Shown: positions 33,022 to 41,571, numbered from the stretch's first letter. The stretch is DNA of 42,966 nt from Oscillospiraceae bacterium (GCA_020024185.1 JAHHUD010000003.1:1-42966), one strand, 5' to 3'. A program made the numbers and translations. The notes: generated by a model from the letters alone, not told the origin.

Positions 33022-33057
33022 AAAAGCGACCAACTTTTACAGTTGTTCGCTTTTTTT
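33022..33057. terminator. Bidirectional terminator after DUF4097 gene
   Basis: AAAAGCGACCAACT (33022-33035) / AGTTGTTCGCTTTT (33041-33054), one mismatch, T-runs on both strands. On the minus strand it lies about 60 bases past the DUF4097 stop. Confidence 0.8.
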
Positions 33058-33114
33058 GCTGATAGTTTATTTATTTTTTAAATAATTATTGCAGTGACTT
33101 ATATTTAGTCATAA

Positions 33115-33954
33115 CTATTTTGTTTGTATATCAATTTTACCAGAAGAACTATTTATCGTTAGCATAGAGTTATCGTTAGGTAGATTAAACTCAAATCCTT
33201 GGTTTTGACCACAATAGTTTATTTTTCCATAACTCTTTGCAGAAATTCCGGTAACAGGTGTAATAACTTCTATATCTCCTGATATATTGTTTATTTCAAT
33301 ATCCTTTATTGTATCAGTAGTAAGTTCGCAATCGCCAGACACTGTATCAATATCTACATATTCAAATGAGCCCTCAAAAGATATATCTGCAGATTTACCA
33401 GAAGCTGTTGATTCTATTATATTAGATTTTATAATATCAATATCACCTGACACAACTTCACAATCTACTTGTTCAGCTGTAACTCCAGTTAGACTTATAT
33501 CTCCTGATACGCTATTTAATGAAGCTTTACCAATTGCCCTTTCATCAATCTCTATATCTCCGCTAACAGTGGATAGGTTTATATTGTTCAAATCTATAGT
33601 ATTTGGAACTGTAATATATATAATATGTTCCTCATTATCAAGTTTAAAGCGCCTTCCAATTCTTTTGTCAATCCCTGTAACAAAATAAAATGTTCCATCA
33701 ACAACTTCGGCTTTCTCTATCTTTTCTCTATGGTGTAATTGATAAGAAATTGAAAAATTATCTCCGTTTTCAATTATTATATCAGCAGAAATTGCATCAA
33801 CCACTAAATTATTAAATTCGTCCAATTTAATTTCTTTTGTTTGTACTGAGCCTATTGTTTGTGTATCTTCGTCATCCAAAAAAAATGCTACGCCTGTTAA
33901 TACTGTTCCAAAAATCAGCAATGAAGTTAAAACTATAATTATTTTTTTAATCAT
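33115..33954 (-). CDS. DUF4097 beta-repeat protein with N-terminal membrane anchor
   Basis: A 279-residue protein with one N-terminal transmembrane segment (about 3-26), then an extracytoplasmic domain of repeated strands. The repeat unit is visible at least six times as (S)xxSGDI-like motifs: TVSGDIEI, SVSGDISL, VVSGDIDI, TVSGDCEL, NISGDIEV and SSSGKIDI. This is the DUF4097 putative adhesin family. Role is unknown, with envelope sensing suggested by the context. It is the last gene of the PadR-DUF1700-DUF4097 set common in Firmicutes and overlaps the DUF1700 gene by 4 bases. Confidence 0.9.
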   Translation of the reverse strand: MIKKIIIVLTSLLIFGTVLTGVAFFLDDEDTQTIGSVQTKEIKLDEFNNLVVDAISADIIIENGDNFSISYQLHHREKIEKAEVVDGTFYFVTGIDKRIGRRFKLDNEEHIIYITVPNTIDLNNINLSTVSGDIEIDERAIGKASLNSVSGDISLTGVTAEQVDCEVVSGDIDIIKSNIIESTASGKSADISFEGSFEYVDIDTVSGDCELTTDTIKDIEINNISGDIEVITPVTGISAKSYGKINYCGQNQGFEFNLPNDNSMLTINSSSGKIDIQTK

Positions 33955-34535
33955 TTTTTTCTCCTTTTTATAGTATTAGTCAACGCAATCGTGACAAGTT
34001 TGATTATATATTTTACTCCCAAAAGAAGCAAAATAGTAATTAGACAAGTAATTGAAATAAGAGCTAAAGAACCACCAAATGTTTTTAACCACAAAATTGG
34101 AGCAAAAGGAAAGATAAAGGTAAATGATTTTATAAAGAGTGCTATTCCCACTCCACCTAATGCAATCAAAGTTACTCCTATTGAAAAAATAATTGCTACA
34201 GAAGATACCAAAAAAGCAAATCCAATAGATAAAATAATTATCAGTATTGGAAAACTAAACGGCAGTGTACATATTCCTGCAACAGCAAGTGTAAAACCTT
34301 TTATAACCTGTGTTTTTTTACTATCTTCCTGTGTAACTTGTTTTGTGGCTGATTCTGCATATATTTGCGCAGCAAGACCATGAGGAGTGCCAAAATGATT
34401 TACCATCTGATTATATTCTGTCAATCCGGCTTCAGTTGCGTATTCCATATAAAAATTAACCGCATGCTCTCGTTCATTTACCGGTAATCGTTTAAGACAA
34501 GCCTTTAATTCGTCAAAATATTTATCAATTGTCAT
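33951..34535 (-). CDS. DUF1700 membrane protein
   Basis: A 194-residue protein with a cytoplasmic N-terminal domain (MTIDKYFDELKACLKRLP, then YMEYATEAG, typical of DUF1700) and four to five transmembrane segments in the C-terminal half. The frame is open upstream to 34583, but the ATG at 34535 fits the family N-terminus and has AAAGGTG upstream, inside the padR gene; it overlaps padR by 11 bases, which indicates coupling. Function is unknown. The family is often in an operon with PadR and DUF4097 proteins and is thought to act with them in a membrane-stress regulon. Confidence 0.88.
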   Translation of the reverse strand: MTIDKYFDELKACLKRLPVNEREHAVNFYMEYATEAGLTEYNQMVNHFGTPHGLAAQIYAESATKQVTQEDSKKTQVIKGFTLAVAGICTLPFSFPILIIILSIGFAFLVSSVAIIFSIGVTLIALGGVGIALFIKSFTFIFPFAPILWLKTFGGSLALISITCLITILLLLGVKYIIKLVTIALTNTIKRRKK

Positions 34536-34848
34536 TTTCATCACCTTTTTCCAATAAATTATCAATATTTTTTTTGAATTCATTCCATTCTAGAATATAT
34601 TCATTTAATGTTTTTTTACCATCCTCAGTTAACCTATAATATCTACGATTTCTGCCCTGATAAGGGACATCATAAGTAGATAAAAAGTTATTTTTCTCTA
34701 AACGTTTTAAAGCTGGATACATAGCTGTCTCCGATACATCAAGAATTTTTTTTACCTCCTGAGTAACAACATATCCATATTCATCTTTATTTTTTAGTGT
34801 ACTGAGGACAACAAAATCTAAAATACTGCCCCCGATTTGAAATCCCAT
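34525..34848 (-). CDS. PadR-family transcriptional regulator
   Basis: A 107-residue winged-helix protein: LDFVVLSTLKNKDEYGYVVTQEV, DVSETAMYPALKRLEKNNFL, and YQGRNRRYYRLTEDGKKTL are the PadR DNA-binding signatures. A short helical C-terminus would form the dimer. PadR regulators often repress their own operon. The promoter upstream carries a perfect inverted repeat, which is a candidate operator. The ligand is unknown. GGTGGTGAT lies before the ATG. Confidence 0.92.
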   Translation of the reverse strand: MGFQIGGSILDFVVLSTLKNKDEYGYVVTQEVKKILDVSETAMYPALKRLEKNNFLSTYDVPYQGRNRRYYRLTEDGKKTLNEYILEWNEFKKNIDNLLEKGDENDN

Positions 34849-34881
34849 TTAATCACCACCATTTACTGTTTTGTTTATCAT

Positions 34882-34910
34882 ATTATAAATCAAATAATAT
34901 AATAAGTCAA
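34882..34910 (-). promoter_or_regulatory. Promoter of padR operon with overlapping inverted repeat
   Basis: On the minus strand TTGACT (34905-34910), 17-bp spacer, TATAAT (34882-34887). A perfect inverted repeat ATATTAT-N7-ATAATAT (34880-34900) overlaps the -10 and spacer. Confidence 0.7.
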
Positions 34911-35172
34911 TAAGTAATGTATGTTAAATATTTATTATCAATATTACAGATATCAAATATTACAAATAATATGCTATTTATTTATAGTATCATAGTAAAA
35001 ATATATACCATCAAGATTGTATAAACGCTGTTTTTATAAATTTAACAATTAACACAAGTTATATATATTGGCTACAATACTTTATTTTTTTACATAATTT
35101 GACATTTTCAATGATTATACGTTAAATTCACATGAATATATTATAAATTACATACAATTTTTTTATTATATA

Positions 35173-35201
35173 TTACAAATTTCTCCAAAATAGTGTATAA
35201 T
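35173..35201 (+). promoter_or_regulatory. Candidate promoter of the chemoreceptor gene
   Basis: TTACAA at 35173-35178, 17-bp spacer, TATAAT at 35196-35201. It would give a leader of about 130 nt. No flagellar sigma-D type (TAAA/GCCGATAA) site was recognised. Confidence 0.55.
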
Positions 35202-35339
35202 AGTAATAAATAATCTAATTTGGAGTTTATACAATAAAGTTTTTAATAATATGTTTATCATTTTCTAAAAGTTAATATTTTCTTGCAACCTCCAATTAGA
35301 ATTTTAGTAAAAAAATATTTTTAAATGAGAGGAGTTCCC

Positions 35340-37034
35340 ATGAAAAACTTAAAAGTTAAAAACAAATTACGCTTGTGTTTTGGTGTTATTATTGCACTTA
35401 CATTTGTTATCGCTGGATTATCCTTATTTGGTATTAACCAATTAAAAACTCAGGCAGATACTATTGTAGACAAATCCCTTCAAAACACAGACTGCGTTTG
35501 GAGAATAAGAAGGAACATATTGTCTGAATCAAGATACTATATGTTATCCCTTATTGAAAATGATACTTCCAAAATTCCACAATATCTTGAGAAGGCTTCT
35601 GTTGAATCTAAAGAAAATTCTGAACTTTATGAAGCCTATAAATCTAATGCTGATGTTGACCAAAGTAAAATTGATGCATTAGATGCTACACTCGCATTAG
35701 ACAAAGAATATAAAAATAAATTTTATACCTTAATAAATTCAAACTATGAGGGTGCTAAAATGGATGCTTATGACCACTACATGAATAATCTTTACCCTTT
35801 AATAGACCAACAAGCTGCCATTTTAGCTGAAATAGGTAATGAACAAATAACTTTGGCAAAAAATCGAATTGACCTAGTTAATAAAGTATACCTAGGGGTT
35901 ATGATTATCGTTTCTATAACAGTTATTGCTGCACTTATCATTACTTTTATTCTCATGTCTGGGCTTTCAAAAGCTATTCTTATACCACTTGAACAAATTG
36001 AAAATGCTTCAAATGCACTTTCTCAAGGCGATTTTAGCGTTGATGTTAATTATGAAAGCAACGATGAATTCGGTATAACTTGTGATAAAATAAGATACAG
36101 CTTTGGTGAACTTAAACGTATCATAACTCGTACAGCTGAAACTCTCGGTGAAGTTGCAAATGGTAACTTTGCGGTAGATACAACCTTAAATTTCCCTGGT
36201 GAAATGAAGGGTATTGAATCTGCTGAAGTTGCTTTGGTTAAGAAAATGAACAACTTCTTCCAAGAAATCAAAGGTTCTGCTGACCAAATCAACTCTGGTG
36301 CTGACCAAGTTGCTTCTGGTTCACAAGCTTTGGCACAAGGTGCAACAGAACAAGCAAGTAGTTTAGAAGAATTATCTGCCTCTATCACAGAAATTTCTAA
36401 CAATGTATCAGAAAATGCTCAAAATTCAAGAAAAGCAAACGAACTTGCAACCATATCTGGCGATGTTGCAGCATCAACACTTAAAGATATGCAGGAAATG
36501 CTTGCTGCTATGAATGAAATTTCAAACTCTGCTGAAAACATTAGCAAAGTTATTAAAGTTATTGACGATATTACTTTCCAAACAAACATCCTTTCTCTCA
36601 ATGCTGCTGTTGAAGCTGCAAGGGCTGGTGCTTCCGGCAAAGGCTTTGCAGTTGTTGCTGATGAGGTAAGAAACCTTGCTCAAAAATCATCTGATTCTGC
36701 AAAAGAAATTACTACATTGATTGAGGGCACAATAATGTCTGTAAAACAAGGCGAAAGCATTGCCCATAAAACACATGATGCATTTAATGAGTTAATTTCT
36801 ACAATGAAGACTGCAATTTCTACAATTAATCAAATTGCATCTGCTAGTGAAGAGCAAGCAAACAGTATTCAGCAAATCACTATTGGTGTAGACCAAATTT
36901 CTGCTGTTGTTCAAACTAACTCTGCAACAAGTGAAGAAAGTGCTGCTGCTAGTGAAGAGCTTTCAAGCCAAGCTAATATGCTCAATTCTTTGGTTGGTCA
37001 GTTTAGACTCAGCTCTGAATATGGTGAATTTTAA
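35340..37034 (+). CDS. Methyl-accepting chemotaxis protein
   Basis: A 564-residue chemoreceptor. TM1 is about residues 11-33, followed by a four-helix-bundle-like extracellular domain to about 184, TM2 about 185-208, a HAMP domain, then the cytoplasmic coiled coil. The hairpin tip has QTNILSLNAAVEAARAGASG then KGFAVVADEVRNLAQKS, where the receptor contacts CheA and CheW. Ligand is unknown. No CheR-tethering pentapeptide is seen at the C-terminus. I use the ATG at 35340, which has GAGAGGAG just upstream; a frame from 35325 adds MRGVP only. No other chemotaxis or flagellar gene is in the window. Confidence 0.93.
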   Translation: MKNLKVKNKLRLCFGVIIALTFVIAGLSLFGINQLKTQADTIVDKSLQNTDCVWRIRRNILSESRYYMLSLIENDTSKIPQYLEKASVESKENSELYEAYKSNADVDQSKIDALDATLALDKEYKNKFYTLINSNYEGAKMDAYDHYMNNLYPLIDQQAAILAEIGNEQITLAKNRIDLVNKVYLGVMIIVSITVIAALIITFILMSGLSKAILIPLEQIENASNALSQGDFSVDVNYESNDEFGITCDKIRYSFGELKRIITRTAETLGEVANGNFAVDTTLNFPGEMKGIESAEVALVKKMNNFFQEIKGSADQINSGADQVASGSQALAQGATEQASSLEELSASITEISNNVSENAQNSRKANELATISGDVAASTLKDMQEMLAAMNEISNSAENISKVIKVIDDITFQTNILSLNAAVEAARAGASGKGFAVVADEVRNLAQKSSDSAKEITTLIEGTIMSVKQGESIAHKTHDAFNELISTMKTAISTINQIASASEEQANSIQQITIGVDQISAVVQTNSATSEESAAASEELSSQANMLNSLVGQFRLSSEYGEF

Positions 37035-37152
37035 TTCACTATGTAGTTTACATAAATATATTTTAAGTTAAATATATCATTATCATTTGTACACAATAAT
37101 ACACTGTTACAATATATTTCAAATTTCCACATAAAATTCATCATTTTTCTCA

Positions 37153-37181
37153 TTGACATTGAATAAAAAAGGATATATATT
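37153..37181 (+). promoter_or_regulatory. Promoter of the ACP-like gene
   Basis: Perfect TTGACA at 37153-37158, 17-bp spacer, TATATT at 37176-37181, 39 bp before the start codon. Confidence 0.75.
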
Positions 37182-37220
37182 TGTATTGATATTACTATAT
37201 ATAACTAGGAGGACACTATA

Positions 37221-37463
37221 ATGTCGAGAGAGTCTATTCTTGAAGAAGTTTTATTAAATCTTTATTCTTACCTTTATATAGATGATGACGGTAGCATTAC
37301 AGAAAACACAACATTTAAAGAACTTGAAATGGACGATGAAGAAATTATTGATTTTGTTGTAGACTTTGAAGACACTTTTGAATGTGTATTAAGCAGACAA
37401 GCAAAAGATTATCAAACAATAGGTTGCCTTGTTGATGCAATTTGCGATGCTATAAATGAATAA
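37221..37463 (+). CDS. Acyl-carrier-protein-like small acidic protein lacking the DSL serine
   Basis: An 80-residue, highly acidic protein that fits the ACP four-helix pattern: an N-terminal helix (ESILEEVLLNLYSYL), a loop, then TFKELEMDDEEIIDFVVDFEDTFECVL, and a C-terminal helix (QTIGCLVDAICDAI). The place where ACPs have D-S-L with the phosphopantetheine serine reads D-D-E (38-40) here, so the prosthetic group cannot attach at the usual site. It may be a carrier-fold protein with another role. AGGAGG lies before the ATG. It has its own promoter and terminator, and no acyl-transfer gene is adjacent. Confidence 0.7.
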   Translation: MSRESILEEVLLNLYSYLYIDDDGSITENTTFKELEMDDEEIIDFVVDFEDTFECVLSRQAKDYQTIGCLVDAICDAINE

Positions 37464-37466
37464 TAT

Positions 37467-37500
37467 AAACACCTGTCATAACATGGCAGGTGTTTCTGTT
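37467..37500 (+). terminator. Terminator after the ACP-like gene
   Basis: AAACACCTGTCAT (37467-37479) / ATGGCAGGTGTTT (37483-37495) with one G-T pair, followed by CTGTTTTG. Confidence 0.82.
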
Positions 37501-37684
37501 TTGAAATATTTAAATATAGTGTCATAAATATAATTATTTTATATAAATTTTTAATGCAATTTTTTTTAAAATGGTGTATTATAGTATCATTGTCTAATTT
37601 TGAAAAATCTTTATATTATAAAAAATCTCAAAATTAAGATAAACAAAATAAATATCGAATAAGTATATTTGGGGAGTATTTTTT

Positions 37685-38335
37685 ATGAAATCGGTTTTAT
37701 TAATTGGTTTGGGTAGATTTGGCCGTCATGCTGCCAGAAAGCTTGACCAGCTCAATCATCATGTTATGGCAATAGATAAAGACGATAAGCTTGTTGATGC
37801 TGTTCTTCCTTATGTTACAAATGCCCAAATTGGTGATGCTACAAATGAAGAATTTCTATCTTCTCTTGGTATAAGAAATTTTGATGTTTGTATTGTTGCA
37901 ATTGGTGATGATTTTCAAAGCTCATTGGAAATTACATCTTTGCTCAAAGAACTTGGAGCTCAAAAAGTAGTCTCAAGAGCTGCAAGAGATGTACAAGCTA
38001 AATTCCTTTTACAAAACGGTGCTGACCAGGTTATATATCCTGAAAAACTGCTAGCAAACTGGACAGCAATAAAGCACAGTGGAGACCATATTATTAACTT
38101 TATTGACATTGATGATTCTCACGCAATATTTGAAATTGCAGTACCAGATTCTTGGGATGGAAAAACAATAGCAGACCTTGATATAAGAAATAAATATAAT
38201 CTTAATATTATGGCATTTAAACATGGTCGAACAATGACAGTTAATATGAATTCTGAAACTCGTTTTGCAAAAGGAGATATTATCCTTGTTATCGGTGAAA
38301 TTAAAGATGTGCAAAAATGTTTTCGTGCAAAATAA
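37685..38335 (+). CDS. ktrA: RCK-domain potassium channel regulatory protein (KtrA/TrkA family)
   Basis: A 216-residue cytoplasmic gating subunit. RCK_N is a Rossmann domain with GLGRFGRHAA (8-17), the acidic D31 (MAIDKDD) that contacts the nucleotide ribose, and GDATNEEFLSSLGI; RCK_C is about residues 135-216. The protein binds ATP/ADP or NADH and gates a membrane K+ channel subunit. The partner (KtrB/TrkH) is not adjacent, so it is probably encoded elsewhere. GGGGAG lies before the ATG. No c-di-AMP riboswitch was recognised upstream. A hairpin follows the gene. Confidence 0.9.
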   Translation: MKSVLLIGLGRFGRHAARKLDQLNHHVMAIDKDDKLVDAVLPYVTNAQIGDATNEEFLSSLGIRNFDVCIVAIGDDFQSSLEITSLLKELGAQKVVSRAARDVQAKFLLQNGADQVIYPEKLLANWTAIKHSGDHIINFIDIDDSHAIFEIAVPDSWDGKTIADLDIRNKYNLNIMAFKHGRTMTVNMNSETRFAKGDIILVIGEIKDVQKCFRAK

Positions 38336-38384
38336 TCACTTATAATTTAAAATCGTTATTTATATAAATATATTATAAATTATA

Positions 38385-38415
38385 TGCCAGTCTGTTTAGA
38401 CTGGCTATTTTATTT
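38385..38415 (+). terminator. Terminator after ktrA
   Basis: GCCAGTCT (38386-38393) / AGACTGGC (38398-38405), GTTT loop, followed by TATTTTATTT. Confidence 0.85.
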
Positions 38416-38466
38416 AAAAAGATATATAATAAAAAACAATAATAAAAATCATATAATAAGTCTGTG

Positions 38467-38510
38467 CAACTGCCAGTTGACAAATTTCCAAGACTGATTG
38501 GTAGTGCTAC
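38467..38510. repeat. Two short palindromes upstream of the XRE regulator
   Basis: CAACTG-C-CAGTTG (38467-38479) is a perfect 13-bp palindrome, and GTAGTGCTAC (38501-38510) is a second one. Both lie within 100 bp of the regulator's start codon and may be operators. Confidence 0.5.
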
Positions 38511-38568
38511 TATACAATATTTGGTATATTTTATCCATAACAAAATCAGTGTTTAGGAGGAATATTTT

Positions 38569-39573
38569 ATGATACTTGCTGATAAAATTATATATCTAAG
38601 AAAAAAAAGTAATTGGTCACAAGAAGAGCTTGCACAGCAACTTAATGTTTCAAGACAATCTGTTTCAAAGTGGGAAAGTGGATTATCAATTCCAGACCTT
38701 GATAAAATAATAAAGTTAAGCCAAATTTTTGGTGTTTCAACTGATTATCTTATCAAAGATGATATAGAAGAATTGCCAAAATCAAATCAGTATTATGAAG
38801 CAGAAATTATCACTGAAGAAGATTATCCAGAATGTACAAGTATATCTCTTGAACAAGCAACAACTTATATGTCATTTATAGAGCATTCTGCAAAATATAT
38901 TGCAATGGCTATTTCTTTATTTATCTTATCTCCTATACCTCTTATATTTTTAGCTCAATATGCAGAAACTGCAAATTCAAAAATAACAGAAGATTTAGCA
39001 GTAGGATTAGGCACTTCTATACTTTTGTTTTTTATTATTGTTGGTGTTGCAATTCTTATTGTATTTGGATTGCAAGCTTCAGAATGGGAATTTATAGAAA
39101 AAAATCTTTTAAATCTTGAATACGGAATTTCCGGTATTGTAGAAAAGAAAAAGCAACAATATAAAAAACAATTTTCTATTTCTATCACAAGTGGTGTAAC
39201 ACTTTGTATTTTAGCTGTGATTCCATTATTGGTCGTAACAGGGTTTAACCCAAGTGATATGACAGTAATTATTTTTGTAAATATCTTACTTTTATTAATA
39301 TCTATTGGAGTATTTTTAATTGTAAAAGCTTGTATAATAAATTCTTGCTATAACAAATTGTTACAAACAGGTGATTACACAGCAAAAAATAAAATTTTTA
39401 ATCACAATATTCAAGCTATTACAACAATTTATTGGTGCAGTATAACAGCTCTTTATCTTTATATTAGTTTTACACAGTATAATTGGGATAAAAGTTGGGT
39501 TGTATGGCCAATAGCAGGTGTTCTATATGCTGTTTTAGTGAATATAGTAAAACTTATTTTAAAACGAAAATAA
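38569..39573 (+). CDS. XRE-family regulator with C-terminal membrane domain
   Basis: A 334-residue protein with an N-terminal helix-turn-helix (about 5-60: WSQEELAQQLNVSRQSVSKWE, FGVSTDYLI), a short linker, and six predicted transmembrane segments from residue ~105 onward. DNA binding would therefore occur at the membrane face. Proteins of this design are common in clostridia and usually respond to envelope signals; the target genes are not known. AGGAGG lies before the ATG. It is probably monocistronic and may autoregulate through nearby palindromes. Confidence 0.88.
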   Translation: MILADKIIYLRKKSNWSQEELAQQLNVSRQSVSKWESGLSIPDLDKIIKLSQIFGVSTDYLIKDDIEELPKSNQYYEAEIITEEDYPECTSISLEQATTYMSFIEHSAKYIAMAISLFILSPIPLIFLAQYAETANSKITEDLAVGLGTSILLFFIIVGVAILIVFGLQASEWEFIEKNLLNLEYGISGIVEKKKQQYKKQFSISITSGVTLCILAVIPLLVVTGFNPSDMTVIIFVNILLLLISIGVFLIVKACIINSCYNKLLQTGDYTAKNKIFNHNIQAITTIYWCSITALYLYISFTQYNWDKSWVVWPIAGVLYAVLVNIVKLILKRK

Positions 39574-39645
39574 TAGAAATTATTATTAAATAGCAAAACT
39601 TTAAACATAAAATACATTTAAATTTTATTATAAAAAACATATAAA

Positions 39646-39680
39646 ATAAAACAGCATGTTTTTATTCATGCTGTTTTTAT
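39646..39680 (-). terminator. Terminator of the M18 aminopeptidase gene
   Basis: Perfect stem AAAACAGCATG (39648-39658) / CATGCTGTTTT (39667-39677) with T-rich flanks on both strands; also useful to the convergent XRE gene. Confidence 0.88.
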
Positions 39681-39691
39681 TTTTACAAATA

Positions 39692-40999
39692 TTATTTAAT
39701 TGTGTAATAGTTACCTTTTTTAATAACTGATAAAGAATAGAATTTTCTGCAAATTTCTGCAAATTCTTCTGTATCTTTAACCCCGGCAGTTTCAAAGCAA
39801 GAATGCATCGCCAACTGTGGAAGTCCAACATCAACAGTATTAAGTGCAACATTTGTATTTGAAATATTACCAAGTGTTGAGCCACCTAAAATGTCAGAAC
39901 GGTTTGCAAAACTTTGAACCGAAGCCCCTGCTTGACATACAATTTCTTTAAATATAGCATTACTTACTGCATCAGTTGTATATTTCTGATTTGCATTATG
40001 TTTAACAACAATACCCTGGTTAATAAAAGGTCTGTTTGTAACGTCAGCAATAGATACGTTATTTGGGTGCACTGCATGTGCATTGTCAGCAGAAATCATA
40101 AATGAGTTTGTCAACGCTCTAAGATAATATTCATTATCAAATCCAAGGCTAGAATTTATTCTAGTAATTGTATCATAGAGTAATGTAGAAGCTGCCCCCT
40201 GTTTTGTACCGCTGCCAACTTCTTCATTATCAAAAACAGCAAGTACTGCTATACTATCTGATTTTTCAGAGTTAACAAATCCGTCCATAGATGTATAAAC
40301 ACATTGCAAGTCATCAAGCTTACCTCCACCTATGTATTCTCCATCTACACCCATAAAGCAAGCAGATTGTCTTACATATAAGAATAAATCCTTTCCAACA
40401 ACATCTTCTTGTTTTACTCCAATTGTGTCTGCAATAAGTTTATCAAACTGACCTTTTTTTGTAATATCACCAAAAAGAGGAAGCATATCAGTTTGTGGAT
40501 TAAATTTCTTGCCATCATTAGCACTTCTATCCATGTGGATAGCAAGGTTTGGAATAATAAGCAAGTCTTTATCAACATTAACAAGTTTTGTTGTAAAAGA
40601 ACCATTTTCTTTAACAATAACTCTACCAGCAACAGAAAGTGGTCTGTCAAGCCAAGTTGACATTATCATACCGCCATATCTTTCTGTGTTTAGAGATACA
40701 TATTCACCGGCTTGTATAAGTTCACCATTTTCCTTAATTTTAAAAGTTGGGCTGTCACTGTGAGAAGCCACTATATTAAATCCAACATAATCATTTTCTG
40801 GAATTTTAAAAGCTATAACAGAAGAATCATTTCTTGTAACAAAGTATTTACCACCTTTTACAATATTCCATTTATCACCTTCATATATTTCTGTAAAACC
40901 ATTTGATTTAAGAACGTCTTTAACATTTTCAACTGCATGAAAAGCACTATAACTTTTATTTAAAAATTCAATAAGTCCTTTTGAAACTCTTTTTTCCAT
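39692..40999 (-). CDS. M18 family aminopeptidase (aspartyl aminopeptidase type)
   Basis: A 435-residue zinc aminopeptidase with family ligands in order: ASHSDSPTFK (H80), GKLDDLQC, FDNEEVGSGTKQGA and the C-terminal LAMHSCFETAG. M18 enzymes form large cytoplasmic dodecamers that remove N-terminal acidic residues. AAAGGACGGAT lies before the ATG. It has its own near-consensus promoter. It is not linked to the M24 and M32 genes. Confidence 0.95.
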   Translation of the reverse strand: MEKRVSKGLIEFLNKSYSAFHAVENVKDVLKSNGFTEIYEGDKWNIVKGGKYFVTRNDSSVIAFKIPENDYVGFNIVASHSDSPTFKIKENGELIQAGEYVSLNTERYGGMIMSTWLDRPLSVAGRVIVKENGSFTTKLVNVDKDLLIIPNLAIHMDRSANDGKKFNPQTDMLPLFGDITKKGQFDKLIADTIGVKQEDVVGKDLFLYVRQSACFMGVDGEYIGGGKLDDLQCVYTSMDGFVNSEKSDSIAVLAVFDNEEVGSGTKQGAASTLLYDTITRINSSLGFDNEYYLRALTNSFMISADNAHAVHPNNVSIADVTNRPFINQGIVVKHNANQKYTTDAVSNAIFKEIVCQAGASVQSFANRSDILGGSTLGNISNTNVALNTVDVGLPQLAMHSCFETAGVKDTEEFAEICRKFYSLSVIKKGNYYTIK

Positions 41000-41040
41000 A
41001 ATTATCCGTCCTTTATTATATAAAATTACTTATACAGATA

Positions 41041-41069
41041 ACTATACGCTTTACAGTATTTATTGTCAA
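41041..41069 (-). promoter_or_regulatory. Promoter of the M18 aminopeptidase gene
   Basis: On the minus strand perfect TTGACA (41064-41069), 17-bp spacer, TATAGT (41041-41046), 42 bp before the start codon. Confidence 0.75.
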
Positions 41070-41084
41070 TTGAGTATTGTAAAA

Positions 41085-41120
41085 AATAACCTGCCAAACA
41101 AAGTTAAACAGCAGGTTAAA
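41085..41120 (-). terminator. Terminator of mazF
   Basis: TAACCTGC (41087-41094) / GCAGGTTA (41111-41118), extended loop, followed on the minus strand by TTTTTT. Confidence 0.78.
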
Positions 41121-41145
41121 ATTAAATTACATATGTTAAGTAAAA

Positions 41146-41493
41146 TCAGTCATTAAGTCCAAAGCTTATATTTAAAGCATCATTAAGTTTTTTAATATCT
41201 TCATTAGAAAGTTTTCCGGTTTTTTCTCTCAATCTTTTTTTATCAATAGTCCTTATCTGTTCAAGTAAAACAACACTGTCTTTTGCAAGCCCACAACTTT
41301 CTGCTTTTACTGATATATGTGTTGGCAAACTTGTTTTATCTTGTTTTGATGTAATAGCAGCTGCAATTACAGTTGGAGAATGTCTGTTTCCAATATTATT
41401 TTGCACAATAACAACCGGTCTTGTACCTCCCTGTTCACAACCAACAACTGGGCTCAAGTCTGCATAAAAAACTTCCCCACGGTTTATTTCCAT
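41146..41493 (-). CDS. mazF: MazF/PemK-type endoribonuclease toxin without a visible antitoxin
   Basis: A 115-residue MazF-fold protein close to Bacillus NdoA/EndoA: RGEVFYADLSPVVGCEQGGTR, PVVIVQN, AAAITSK and QIRTIDKKRL are family signatures, including the arginine and threonine/serine of the active site. It would cut mRNA at a short recognition sequence. A MazE-like antitoxin normally lies just upstream on the same strand, but the 114 bases there hold only the holin terminator and a ribosome site (AAAGGAGTG). The antitoxin may be elsewhere. Confidence 0.9.
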   Translation of the reverse strand: MEINRGEVFYADLSPVVGCEQGGTRPVVIVQNNIGNRHSPTVIAAAITSKQDKTSLPTHISVKAESCGLAKDSVVLLEQIRTIDKKRLREKTGKLSNEDIKKLNDALNISFGLND

Positions 41494-41571
41494 ATTTTAC
41501 ACTCCTTTATATTTTATGGTAAAAAATTTTTCTTGATATTATTATTCACAAACATAATAAATTTTATACAA

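Larger units (their letters stand above)
32789..33114. other. Intergenic region between rpsI and the DUF4097 gene
   Basis: No gene is visible. It contains three hairpins in a row: the rpsI terminator (32822-32855), an imperfect hairpin (32888-32926) that looks like a degenerate terminator or small structured RNA, and the DUF4097 terminator (33022-33057). Confidence 0.7.
34849..35339. other. Long intergenic region between padR and the chemoreceptor gene
   Basis: No gene is visible in this very AT-rich 490-bp stretch. It contains the padR promoter and operator candidate (34880-34910), a possible distal plus-strand promoter TTGACA (35099-35104)-17-TTAAAT (35122-35127), a better one at 35173-35201, and a leader with an imperfect long-range inverted repeat (35215-35299). 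Confidence 0.6.

Noticed and set aside
35202..35339. c-di-GMP riboswitch before the chemoreceptor gene
   Set aside because: The conserved GEMM-type core was not found; only the long-range inverted repeat remains.
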